Positions 1 to 6,634 of a DNA stretch of 64,000 nt are shown piece after piece. The translations under genes were made by a program, and so were the position numbers. This stretch comes from Alistipes sp. (GTDB lineage Bacteria; Bacteroidota; Bacteroidia; Bacteroidales; Rikenellaceae). The stretch covers positions 1 to 64,000 of the forward strand of contig JAFYRX010000004.1 in the NCBI GenBank assembly GCA_017546725.1. Reading direction: 5' to 3'. The notes under the pieces are model-generated. The model was not told where the DNA came from. It worked only from the letters and a program-made list of their open reading frames with translations, and did no database searches. Numbering within the stretch: position 1 is the stretch's first letter; the number at the start of each line of letters is the position of its first letter.

Positions 1-1
1 G

Positions 2-265
2 GTTGTAGGCGAGCAAATAAGGCTTGCTCGCTTGCGTCGTAATTTAAGTGTTGCACAGGTTGCTGAGCGTGCTACTTGTTCCCCGCTTACGGTTTCGCGT
101 ATAGAGAAGGGTGCACCGACTGTGGCGATTGGTATCTACCTGCGCGTGCTATACGCTTTGCAACTTGATGATGACATCCTATTCTTGGCAAAAGATGATG
201 AGCTTGGCAGAGCATTGCAGGATATGAATTTGCCACAGCGTGAAAGGGCGTCTAAAAAGGAGTAG
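2..265 (+). CDS. HipB-like XRE-family antitoxin (5' partial)
   Basis: Antitoxin and DNA-binding partner of the HipA kinase encoded next. The frame is open to the left edge of the window (it reads GEQIRLARLRRNLSVAQVAE from base 11), so the true start lies outside and the TTG at 32 is only an internal codon. A Cro/C1-type helix-turn-helix is clear: LSVAQVAERA as the first helix and SPLTVSRIEKG as the recognition helix, followed by IGIYLRVLYALQLDDDI, usual for this family. The C-terminal tail is charged (RERASKKE). The stop lies 6 nt before the hipA start, as in hipBA operons. By family analogy it neutralises HipA and autorepresses the operon from an operator upstream of this window. Confidence 0.85.
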   Translation, partial: VVGEQIRLARLRRNLSVAQVAERATCSPLTVSRIEKGAPTVAIGIYLRVLYALQLDDDILFLAKDDELGRALQDMNLPQRERASKKE

Positions 266-271
266 CAGGCT

Positions 272-1531
272 ATGAAGAAGTTGTATGTATATGCCGATTT
301 TGATTGGCTGAAAGAGGTTGAGTTAATAGGCGAACTCGGCTACGAATCGCTTCGTGGTTCGGATAGTTATATCTTCAAGTTTGCCGATAGTTGGATTAAG
401 AAATATAATGCCATTACTCTCAGCGATGACCTTAACAACTATCCGGGTATTCAATACACCCAGCCCGAAAAGGATATTTTTGGTTGTTTTGCAGATGCTT
501 TACCCGACAGATGGGGACGAACATTGTTGCTTCGTCGTGAACAGATATTGGCACAAGAGGAGAATCGCCCAGTTCGCCGACTTTCGTCATTTGACTTCTT
601 GACGGGTATTGATGACTTCTCGCGTATGGGTGGATTCCGTTTCAAGGAGACATCTGATGGCGAATTTATAAATGCCAACAACACTTTGCGTATTCCTCCT
701 TTAACCGACTTGCGAGAACTGATTGCTGCAAGTAAGGAAATTGAACGAAGTGAGGAAACAAATATCCTCCCCGAGAAACGATGGATTGCACAGCTTGTAC
801 AGCCAGGCTCATCGCTTGGTGGTGCAAGACCAAAGGCAAATGTTGTAGACTCAGACCGCAGCTTATATGTAGCAAAATTCCCCTCGTTGAAGGATGATTA
901 TGATGCGGGACTATGGGAACATTTCTGCCATCTGCTTGCTAAGAACGCAGGAATCAATGCTGCCGAAACAAAGGTTATTGCTACTAACGACAAGCATCAT
1001 ACACTGCTTTCTCGTCGCTTTGATAGAACAGATAGTGGCAAGCGAATACATTTTGCATCGGCAATGACTCTGCTTGGATTGAATGATGGCGATAATGCGA
1101 CAACAGGCAACGGTTATTTGGATATTGTGGATTTTATTTTGAGTGGCTGCACAGATGTCGATGCCAACCTACGAGAACTGTTCCGTAGAGTGGCATTCAA
1201 CATATGCATCGGTAATAGCGATGACCATTTCCGCAACCACGGTTTTCTGCTTACGGCGAAAGGTTGGACGCTTTCGCCAGCATACGATATGAATCCAACG
1301 CTGAACGACCACCAAAGTTTGCTTATCAATAGCAAGACGAACAAAGCAGATTTATCAATTCTGCTTAACTCTTGCGAGGAGTATATGCTTACGCCAGAGG
1401 TGGCTAAGGACATAATCGACGAGGTTGTAACGGCTGTCAAGGACTGGCGAACATTGGCAAATAGATTGGGTATTGCCAAGCGAGAAATAAGCCTGTTTGA
1501 GGGAGTATTTAACAGCAGAATAGCCCTATAA
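272..1531 (+). CDS. HipA-family serine/threonine kinase toxin
   Basis: Toxin half of a type II hipBA module. HipA of E. coli phosphorylates glutamyl-tRNA synthetase and induces persistence; the target here is unknown. The 419 residues match family length. The N-terminal HipA_N-like part (about 1-110) has LGELGYESLRGSDSYIFKF. The flexible P-loop equivalent is GSSLGGARPK at 179-188, with Ser181 aligning by eye with the autophosphorylated serine of E. coli HipA. The catalytic loop is GNSDDHFRNHG from residue 314 and the metal-binding DMN is at 339-341, so the kinase looks intact. It lies 6 nt after the antitoxin gene. Its position beside tRNA-Lys and mirrored 7-mer repeats suggests it may be cargo of an integrated element (inference). 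Confidence 0.9.
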   Translation: MKKLYVYADFDWLKEVELIGELGYESLRGSDSYIFKFADSWIKKYNAITLSDDLNNYPGIQYTQPEKDIFGCFADALPDRWGRTLLLRREQILAQEENRPVRRLSSFDFLTGIDDFSRMGGFRFKETSDGEFINANNTLRIPPLTDLRELIAASKEIERSEETNILPEKRWIAQLVQPGSSLGGARPKANVVDSDRSLYVAKFPSLKDDYDAGLWEHFCHLLAKNAGINAAETKVIATNDKHHTLLSRRFDRTDSGKRIHFASAMTLLGLNDGDNATTGNGYLDIVDFILSGCTDVDANLRELFRRVAFNICIGNSDDHFRNHGFLLTAKGWTLSPAYDMNPTLNDHQSLLINSKTNKADLSILLNSCEEYMLTPEVAKDIIDEVVTAVKDWRTLANRLGIAKREISLFEGVFNSRIAL

Positions 1532-1596
1532 AATTAGGTGGATTTTTTCAAAATAGGGATTCCGAACTGAGGTGGAGCAAAATTTTAGCGCATCCA

Positions 1597-1626
1597 TTTC
1601 TGTTTCAAATAATTTCACTACCTTTG
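1597..1626 (+). promoter_or_regulatory. Possible promoter for a small RNA
   Basis: The -7 box TACCTTTG at 1619-1626 matches the Bacteroidetes consensus TAnnTTTG and is followed by GCA, as in the tRNA promoters of this window. The -33 region is only TTTCTG, so the match is partial. Nothing translatable follows before the hairpin at 1784. Confidence 0.35.
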
Positions 1627-1783
1627 CATCAAAGTAGGAACTCGACTCTGCAAGACACTGCGAAATGGTGCAAAAATCAGGTGGAGCAATAGCGGGAGAT
1701 TACGTTTGTTGCGATTCTTTAACGCAAAGATATAGAGCCATTTAGAAATGAAACTCATTTTCTGGTGGCACCACTTGAAAATC

Positions 1784-1826
1784 AAGCAGTTGCGATAAAA
1801 AGTAGCTGCTTTTTTGTTGTTTTTTG
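1784..1826 (+). terminator. Terminator-like hairpin, possible small-RNA end
   Basis: AAGCAGTT (1784-1791) pairs with AGCTGCTT (1804-1811, one G-T pair) and is followed by a run of T interrupted once by G. It sits 160 nt after the possible promoter at 1597-1626. Confidence 0.5.
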
Positions 1827-1846
1827 GCTGCTTTTAGGTGGTCTGT

Positions 1847-1877
1847 GTAAACCCACAAGTAAACCGAGAGTTAAACC
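1847..1877 (+). repeat. Heptamer cluster GTAAACC x3, 12-nt spacing
   Basis: GTAAACC at 1847-1853 and 1859-1865 and the near copy TTAAACC at 1871-1877 are spaced exactly 12 nt. The same heptamer appears three times in inverted orientation at 2087-2114. Regular spacing suggests binding sites for one protein, for example arm-type sites of a tyrosine recombinase. Confidence 0.6.
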
Positions 1878-2086
1878 AGAATTTGCAGCAAAAAGACAGA
1901 ATACGAAAAAAAGAAGCAATCAAGCGAGTATTGAGTAAAATAACATCAATAGGATTTTCCACTATCCGAGCAATAATGGATATATGCGATTGGCGATATA
2001 TATTTTTGCATTTACATAGAATTAACTCTCCCTATTAGACAAAGTTTTATAATCGTAACATATCACTTTAATTGTTTCGCTTATTT

Positions 2087-2114
2087 GGTTTACGCGGTTT
2101 ACACTATGGTTTAC
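2087..2114 (-). repeat. Inverted heptamer cluster GGTTTAC x3
   Basis: GGTTTAC at 2087-2093, 2096-2102 and 2108-2114 (spacings 9 and 12 nt) is the reverse complement of the heptamer at 1847-1877. The two clusters face each other across about 210 nt, 76 nt from the 3' end of tRNA-Lys. Confidence 0.6.
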
Positions 2115-2140
2115 ATAAAAGGCACAAAATAGGGATTTAT

Positions 2141-2178
2141 AGAAAAGAAAAAGCAGTCACGACTATTCGTAACTGCTT
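2141..2178 (-). terminator. Terminator of tRNA-Lys
   Basis: On the minus strand a 12-bp stem (AAGCAGTTACGA with TCGTGACTGCTT, 2151-2178) with a 4-nt loop is followed by a T-rich tract. It lies 11 nt past the tRNA 3' end. Confidence 0.85.
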
Positions 2179-2189
2179 GATTTTCTTCG

Positions 2190-2262
2190 TGATCCCGCCG
2201 GGGCTCGAACCCGGGACCCCAACATTAAAAGTGTTGTGCTCTACCGACTGAGCTACAGGATC
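2190..2262 (-). tRNA. tRNA-Lys (anticodon UUU)
   Basis: A 73-nt cloverleaf on the minus strand: acceptor GATCCTG/CGGGATC with discriminator A, anticodon stem CAACA/TGTTG with loop CTTTTAA giving anticodon TTT, and T-arm GGGTTCGAGCCCC. CCA is not encoded. It is transcribed alone from the promoter at 2302-2333 and ends at the hairpin at 2151-2178. Its 3' end faces the hipBA region, the orientation expected for an integrase target. Confidence 0.97.
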
Positions 2263-2301
2263 AACGCTCACCAAATGAGATAACTCCCGATTTTGGTGGT
2301 G

Positions 2302-2333
2302 CAAATGTATGTATAATTTTTCGGATAACCAAA
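2302..2333 (-). promoter_or_regulatory. Promoter of tRNA-Lys
   Basis: On the minus strand: TTTG (2330-2333), 20 nt, TACATTTG (2302-2309), a full match to the Bacteroidetes TTTG-N19-21-TAnnTTTG promoter. It lies 39 nt upstream of the mature tRNA 5' end. Confidence 0.85.
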
Positions 2334-2449
2334 TATTTGCCCAACAATACTATAAAAATCGACTCTTTCAACCCTTCTGCCTATTGTAAATAAAATTTGT
2401 TTTAAGGAACTTTGCTATCACTATTTTACAACAATACCCCATTTGAGTG

Positions 2450-2479
2450 TTGTAGTTTGCGAAAAGTTTACTAATTTTG
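2450..2479 (+). promoter_or_regulatory. Promoter of the structured-leader/lipoprotein unit
   Basis: TTG (2450-2452), 19 nt, TAATTTTG (2472-2479) fits the Bacteroidetes primary promoter. Transcription from about 2487 would give a leader of about 300 nt before the first gene at 2794. Confidence 0.65.
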
Positions 2480-2533
2480 TAGTGTTGAGCAATCAACAGA
2501 CATATTTTTAGTGAAAGTGTTTCGCTAATCCTT

Positions 2534-2689
2534 GAAGATAAAATTTGGCGATTTTAAGAACACAAGGATAGCAATAGCACTCATTGCTTGTATTCGTATG
2601 CGTTGTTGGCACATTCTGTGTCCACCCCATACTTTACAAGTGTGGGGTATTGTTTATTTGTGTTCGGGCCACGCCAAATGCCTATCTTC
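2534..2689 (+). ncRNA. Structured leader RNA candidate (three-part long-range stem)
   Basis: Three blocks pair in register across 156 nt: 2534-2540 with 2683-2689 (GAAGATA), 2543-2550 with 2672-2679 (ATTTGGCG) and 2558-2565 with 2658-2665 (GAACACAA), 23 perfect pairs in all. Inside lie a hairpin AGCAAT/ATTGCT (2570-2588), a weaker one around GGCACA/TGTGTCC (2608-2622), and a 10-bp hairpin CCCCATACTT/AAGTGTGGGG (2625-2647). The shape is a closed multi-branch RNA between the promoter at 2450 and the lipoprotein operon. It could be a cis-regulatory leader, a free RNA, or a MITE-like DNA element. I do not recognise it as a named RNA family. Confidence 0.5.
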
Positions 2690-2700
2690 AGATAAACGAA

Positions 2701-2755
2701 CGACTCCACACTTTCTGTTTTTATAATAACCCAAACTATCAAGGAGTCGGATAGT
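2701..2755 (+). promoter_or_regulatory. Competing hairpins around an AAGGAG sequence
   Basis: CGACTCC (2701-2707) can pair with GGAGTCG (2743-2749), or ACTATC (2735-2740) can pair with GATAGT (2750-2755). The two are mutually exclusive because GGAGTCG lies in the loop of the second. The AAGGAG at 2741-2746 is sequestered in the first fold and looped out in the second. Confidence 0.35.
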
Positions 2756-2793
2756 AAGATGAATTATTGTTTAATTTTTAATATCATTTTACT

Positions 2794-2913
2794 ATGGAGA
2801 AACAAAATTACATTGCCCCCGACGTCGAAGTAATCGAAGTCGCAGTTGAGCAGGGATTTGCCCAATCACAACCTACTGAAGACATCTTGCGAAATCCCTC
2901 ACTTGATTGGTAG
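2794..2913 (+). CDS. 39-residue peptide, lead gene of lipoprotein unit
   Basis: A short gene of 39 codons starting at the ATG at 2794 and ending TAG at 2911-2913. The product starts MEKQNYIAPDVEVIEVAVEQ and continues GFAQSQPTEDILRNPSLDW. There is no signal peptide and no membrane segment. The centre is a valine/isoleucine/glutamate strand-like stretch and the end is an aromatic D-W. From memory, short proteins with a similar (V/I)E(V/I)..EQGFA core and a terminal W often precede surface lipoprotein genes in Bacteroidales; no function is known to me. It ends 26 nt before the lipoprotein start, so the two are probably co-transcribed from the promoter at 2450. Codon use and context make it real; the role is unknown. 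Confidence 0.65.
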   Translation: MEKQNYIAPDVEVIEVAVEQGFAQSQPTEDILRNPSLDW

Positions 2914-2939
2914 TTTATTAATCTAACACGTTTTTAATT

Positions 2940-4712
2940 ATGAAAAATGCTATTAAAACTATACTCGCGTCAATACTTTTGATGACGGGTTGTGCAACGG
3001 ATGCAGAATTAGAGGTTGCTACTACATCACAATCAAATAAGTTCTATGCCTCTATTGAGGCCCCTGCGACACGTACTTATGCCGACGAGGATGGCAAGTT
3101 GCTATGGAATGCCAATGACGAAATTACCGTTTTTCAGGGTAATGCCTACCCTCGCCAATTTCAATTCAAAGGCGTAACGGGTAATAACTACGGCGAATTT
3201 GAAGAACTTAATCCGCCACAAGGTATTATTACAGCCTCGCCTTTAGAGGCCAACTACGCCATCTACCCTTATGATGCGAATACCACCATCTCAAATAACG
3301 GCCAAATATCATATACTATTCCTGCCGTACAGAACTATGCGGAGAACTCGTTTGGTCTTGGTGCAAACCCGATGGTAGCGGTAACAAAGAATACTACTGA
3401 TAATTTCTTGGCGTTCAAAAACCTCGGCGGCTATTTTGAGTTTTCGTTATATGGAGATATTGCAGTTAAAAGCATCGAATTTAGCGGCAACAACGGTGAA
3501 AAGTTGGCAGGAGCAGTAACAATCATTGCGTCCAATCAAGATGACCCTACATTTGTTTTTGCAGACGGCGCAACCGAGACTATCACACTTGATTGTGGCG
3601 AAGGTGTTGAGTTGGGTGCAGATGCAGCAAATGCGACAAAGTTTTGGTTTGTAATACCTGCAACAACATATACAAAGGGTATCACCATTACTATTACCGA
3701 TACCGACGGTAAAAAGATGGAGAAATCAACCTCAAAAGCAATTACCATTGAGCGTAGTACCGTACAGCCGCTTAATGCATTTTTGGTGGAAACAAAGACC
3801 CCTGAAACATATCTAATTCATTACTCTGCGACACAAATAGTCACTCCGAATGCAACCGATGTTTTTGGCGCAAATATGGTTTCTAATGAATGGAATGAAG
3901 CAACTGGTGAAGGTGTAATCACTTTTGATAGTGATGTGACCTCTGTGGGCATATATGCCTTTAGTTCTTGTAAATCTCTTACAAGTATAAAAATTCCTAA
4001 TAGTGTAACCGATGTCAACACTTTGGCTTTTTCAGGTTGTTCAAATTTAACTGCTTTTTATGGAAAATTTGCATCTCAAGACAACCGTTGTTTAATAGTT
4101 GATGGCGAACTAACACACTTCGCCCCCGCAGGTATAACACAATATTCTATTCCAGAAGGAATAACATCTATTGGTGTTAGGGCATTTGAGGATGTAGAGA
4201 CTCTTACAGAAGTCATTATTCCACAAGGAGTTATTTCTATTAAATTTGGTGCGTTTTATGGTTGTGAATATTTGCAAAGCATAACTATACCCGACAGTGT
4301 TAATACCATTGAAAATAGCGCTTTTTATGGTTGTACATTAGCAAGTAATATAACTATTGGTAGTGGCCTTACAGAAATTGGAGATAATGTATTTGGGGCC
4401 TGTAAACATCTAACTAATGTAGTGATTCCTGACAATATTATTTCGATTGGGAAATCTGCTTTTAGCGGCTGTTCGGCTCTTGAGCGTATAACAATTGGCA
4501 GTAATGTTAAGTCTATTGGAGAAAATACCTTTGCATACTGCGAAAACTTGGCATACATATATTGTAAACCAACAACACCTCCTAGCATACGTAATAACAC
4601 TTTCTATATTTCACCGGGTTCTATACTTGTACCTTATGAATCAGTAACATTATATAAAGAAGCAACTTGGTGGAAAAATTATGATGGGAAAATAATGGGA
4701 ACAACTTATTAG
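2940..4712 (+). CDS. Fimbrillin-like / BspA leucine-rich-repeat surface lipoprotein
   Basis: Predicted outer-membrane lipoprotein of 590 residues. The signal peptide ends in a lipobox LMTGC with Cys18. The N-terminal half (about 35-290) resembles fimbrillin/Mfa-type domains: it opens with PATRTY (42-47), then a LLWNANDEITVF motif and IYPYDA typical of that fold. The C-terminal half (about 325-560) is made of BspA-type LRR_5 repeats of the form IPNSVT..N.LAFSGCSNL, repeated about eight times, with the usual closing element ILVPYESVTLYKEATWW. No Por-secretion tail is seen. Such proteins act in adhesion or as tip components of fimbriae. It follows the 39-residue peptide gene and a structured leader, and is followed 34 nt later by a small gene. 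Ligand unknown. Confidence 0.85.
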   Translation: MKNAIKTILASILLMTGCATDAELEVATTSQSNKFYASIEAPATRTYADEDGKLLWNANDEITVFQGNAYPRQFQFKGVTGNNYGEFEELNPPQGIITASPLEANYAIYPYDANTTISNNGQISYTIPAVQNYAENSFGLGANPMVAVTKNTTDNFLAFKNLGGYFEFSLYGDIAVKSIEFSGNNGEKLAGAVTIIASNQDDPTFVFADGATETITLDCGEGVELGADAANATKFWFVIPATTYTKGITITITDTDGKKMEKSTSKAITIERSTVQPLNAFLVETKTPETYLIHYSATQIVTPNATDVFGANMVSNEWNEATGEGVITFDSDVTSVGIYAFSSCKSLTSIKIPNSVTDVNTLAFSGCSNLTAFYGKFASQDNRCLIVDGELTHFAPAGITQYSIPEGITSIGVRAFEDVETLTEVIIPQGVISIKFGAFYGCEYLQSITIPDSVNTIENSAFYGCTLASNITIGSGLTEIGDNVFGACKHLTNVVIPDNIISIGKSAFSGCSALERITIGSNVKSIGENTFAYCENLAYIYCKPTTPPSIRNNTFYISPGSILVPYESVTLYKEATWWKNYDGKIMGTTY

Positions 4713-4746
4713 TATGATTATGGGTTAAACTCTCAAATTTTAAATT

Positions 4747-4992
4747 ATGAAACAAAATTGTTATAATCTTCCATATATTTTGGTATCAGAACATACGGAG
4801 ATGGCCGAAAAAATTTCATTGAACAATATGGTCGATGACGATGGCAGATTATGCAGAATAGCCTTTATTGGAAAAATTGATAGTTCGACATATCCTGAAA
4901 AATGTATGGGATTTGTAATTCTTGAATATAAAGAAGGTGAAGGATATATACGACCCATAAAGGAAGTTTTTGATATTTTATTTAACAAATAG
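4747..4992 (+). CDS. 81-residue hypothetical protein
   Basis: I do not recognise this protein. It has 81 residues, no signal peptide or membrane segment, and alternates acidic and hydrophobic stretches; the second half looks like a small beta-rich fold (LCRIAFIGKI, CMGFVILEYKEGEGYIRP) ending in a helix (IKEVFDILF). It starts 34 nt after the lipoprotein stop and is followed by a strong hairpin, so it is most likely the last gene of that unit. An open frame of similar length lies on the other strand; I prefer the plus strand because of operon context and because the plus product has a soluble-protein composition. Confidence 0.5.
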   Translation: MKQNCYNLPYILVSEHTEMAEKISLNNMVDDDGRLCRIAFIGKIDSSTYPEKCMGFVILEYKEGEGYIRPIKEVFDILFNK

Positions 4993-4996
4993 AGAA

Positions 4997-5030
4997 AAAT
5001 CCCCGTAGGCAGAACTTACGGGGATTTATT
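4997..5030. terminator. Bidirectional terminator
   Basis: AAATCCCCGTA (4997-5007) pairs perfectly with TACGGGGATTT (5017-5027). It separates the plus-strand unit ending at 4992 from the minus-strand ybaK ending at 5029. Confidence 0.85.
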
Positions 5031-5523
5031 ATTTCATTTCGTGACTAATATCTGCAATCTCGGAATTGGTGTAGCGAATCAAATCCTGCGGTGCAATACG
5101 CACCTGCAACCCTCTCACCCCTGCGCTGATGTAGATAGCCTCGTGCTCTAGGCTCGATGAGTGTATATATGTCGGAAAACGTTTCTTCATCCCTATGGGC
5201 GAGCATCCGCCTCGGATATAACCCGTTACCGCCAGCAAATCCTTCATCGGTATCATCTCCACCTTCTTGTTGCCCGACACTTTGGCTGCCGCCTTCAAAT
5301 CGACCTCGAAGTCTCCTGGCACAACGCACACGAGATAACCCGTACGGTCACCGTGCAACACCAAAGTCTTGAACACCGTGGCGATATCCTCACCCAACTC
5401 CTCGGCAACGTGCGTCGCTGCGAGGTTATTCTCATCGACGGTATACGGAATGAGTTGATAATCAATTTTCGCCTTATCGAGCAGACGCGCCACATTGGTC
5501 TTTTCTATACGTTGTTTTGCCAT
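5029..5523 (-). CDS. ybaK: YbaK/EbsC family Cys-tRNA(Pro) deacylase
   Basis: Cytosolic editing enzyme that hydrolyses Cys-tRNA(Pro) misacylated by prolyl-tRNA synthetase. The sequence is a full-length YbaK: KTNVARLLDKAKIDYQL at the start, DIATVFKTLVLHGDRTGYLVCVVPG with the conserved lysine, then KKVEMIPMKDLL.VTGYIRGGCSPIGMKK, the GGxSPxG hallmark. I start it at the ATG at 5523 (MAKQRIEKTN, 164 residues); the eight extra upstream codons have no homologous look. It is transcribed alone, convergent with the unit to its left and divergent from the lipoprotein at 5608. Confidence 0.93.
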   Translation of the reverse strand: MAKQRIEKTNVARLLDKAKIDYQLIPYTVDENNLAATHVAEELGEDIATVFKTLVLHGDRTGYLVCVVPGDFEVDLKAAAKVSGNKKVEMIPMKDLLAVTGYIRGGCSPIGMKKRFPTYIHSSSLEHEAIYISAGVRGLQVRIAPQDLIRYTNSEIADISHEMK

Positions 5524-5607
5524 AGTTTCGGAAAGTTTATGGAGCAAATTTAGAAAAAAGAAATATTTTTTAGTAATTTTGACCTACGAAACTTTGATTT
5601 TAAGGAT

Positions 5608-6018
5608 ATGAAACACATCTTGCACACAATAATCGCAGCCACGTTGATGCTTGGCATATTTGCGGGTTGTTCGGCTACATCATCGCCCCGCAAGGTGGCA
5701 CGCAACTTCTACAAGGCCATCGAGCAAGCCGACTACGAACGTGCGTTGAGTCTTACGACTCTTGACCCAGAGGCCGACGCTGAAATCTATTACGCCATTA
5801 TGCAGAAGGTCAATAACTCTATCGCCGAGAAGGGTGGACTTGAGAAATTGGAGTTCATTAGCGAGGAGTATGCCGAAGCCGAAGAGGGTGAAGAGCCCAC
5901 AGAGGCTACTGTTGCCGTAAATGTTGTGTATGCTGACGGCACTACACAGGAGGAGTATTGTGATGTGGTTTTAACCGATGGTAAATGGCTTGTAGATGCC
6001 AATCTTGACTCTAAATAG
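5608..6018 (+). CDS. DUF4878-like small lipoprotein
   Basis: A 136-residue lipoprotein with signal peptide and lipobox ending at Cys21 (GIFAGC). The mature part matches the DUF4878 / NTF2-like lumazine-binding type: SPRKVARNFYKAIEQADYERALSLT as the two N-terminal helices, then a curved sheet ending in DGKWLVDANLDSK. Proteins of this kind sit in the periplasm or on membranes; a ligand is not known. The last 23 nt overlap the start of the next gene in another frame, so the two are probably translationally coupled. It is divergent from ybaK. Confidence 0.75.
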   Translation: MKHILHTIIAATLMLGIFAGCSATSSPRKVARNFYKAIEQADYERALSLTTLDPEADAEIYYAIMQKVNNSIAEKGGLEKLEFISEEYAEAEEGEEPTEATVAVNVVYADGTTQEEYCDVVLTDGKWLVDANLDSK

Positions 6019-6634
6019 ACTAACATACATAACTCTTATTTTGTCCCTTGCCACGATTGTAAGTTGTGGCACTACCCCATCTGCGCCTACATCGCACATC
6101 CCTGCCGTAGAGATTCCGAGCGACTCGTTGTGCTCTGCCGATTTGGTGTTTCGTTTGGGCCGTACGCTCCAAAGTGAAGCCATAGCCGCAGGCGCTGACC
6201 GAGAGTCTCGTTTTTCTCACGTAGGTATTATTATCCGTCAAGCCGATAGCCTGTCGGTTATCCATATCGAGCCTTGTCGTGACGGAGATGAAATGGTAAA
6301 ATGTGAGAAGTTAGAAGATTTTTTTGCCTACGATAAGACTGTGTCTGGAGTGATTGTGCGCCTTGAGAATCTTGCCGCCGAACAACGTAACATAATTCAG
6401 CAAGCAGCCCTATCCGCCACCTTATCGCACATCAGTTTTGACCACGATTATCGTTTATCTGATACTACACAAATGTACTGCACTGAACTTACCGAGTGGG
6501 CATATTCAAAGGCCGATATATCCCTCTCCGAAGGCCGTTGCCATCGCTTGCCTCTTGCGGCGGAGCCTGTAATTCTCCCGCAAGATATTCTACGGCGTGC
6601 AGATATTATTAGGATTTGGGGATTTACTTATTAA
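5996..6634 (+). CDS. YiiX/YebB-like papain-fold cysteine hydrolase, lipoprotein
   Basis: A 212-residue lipoprotein (lipobox IVSC, Cys24) with a permuted NlpC/P60-type papain fold. The landmarks are SADLVFRLGR near the start of the domain, SRFSHVGIIIR carrying the catalytic His75, and a later QMYCTELTEWAY with the presumed nucleophile Cys162. The His-before-Cys order is the circularly permuted one of YiiX/YebB proteins, which act on lipids or peptidoglycan peptides; the substrate here is unknown. The start overlaps the DUF4878 gene by 23 nt, which suggests coupling. Its 3' end overlaps the convergent transporter gene by 11 nt. Confidence 0.8.
   Translation: MPILTLNRLTYITLILSLATIVSCGTTPSAPTSHIPAVEIPSDSLCSADLVFRLGRTLQSEAIAAGADRESRFSHVGIIIRQADSLSVIHIEPCRDGDEMVKCEKLEDFFAYDKTVSGVIVRLENLAAEQRNIIQQAALSATLSHISFDHDYRLSDTTQMYCTELTEWAYSKADISLSEGRCHRLPLAAEPVILPQDILRRADIIRIWGFTY

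Larger units (their letters stand above)
1532..2189. other. Gene-poor stretch between hipA and tRNA-Lys
   Basis: No convincing protein gene. It holds a possible small-RNA unit (promoter-like TACCTTTG at 1619-1626, terminator-like hairpin at 1784-1826), an 11-nt direct repeat AGGTGGAGCAA/AGGTGGAGCAAT (about 1570 and 1679), two clusters of GTAAACC heptamers in opposite orientation (1847-1877 and 2087-2114), and the tRNA-Lys terminator (2141-2178). The composition of repeats beside a tRNA 3' end resembles the end region of a site-specific integrative element. No integrase gene is in the window. Confidence 0.5.

Noticed and set aside
1838-2038. 66-codon plus-strand frame
   Set aside because: It runs over the GTAAACC repeat cluster, has repeat-driven composition and no domain look or promoter; treated as chance.
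2532-2726. 64-codon plus-strand frame
   Set aside because: It covers the paired arms and hairpins of the structured leader and starts within the first arm; composition reflects the structure, not a protein.
2759-2833. 24-codon upstream frame after AAGGAG, overlapping the 39-codon gene
   Set aside because: Possible leader peptide, but hydrophobic chance sequence cannot be excluded and no conservation evidence is available; mentioned only in a finding.
4761-4988. 75-codon minus-strand frame opposite the 81-residue gene
   Set aside because: Operon context and product composition favour the plus strand.
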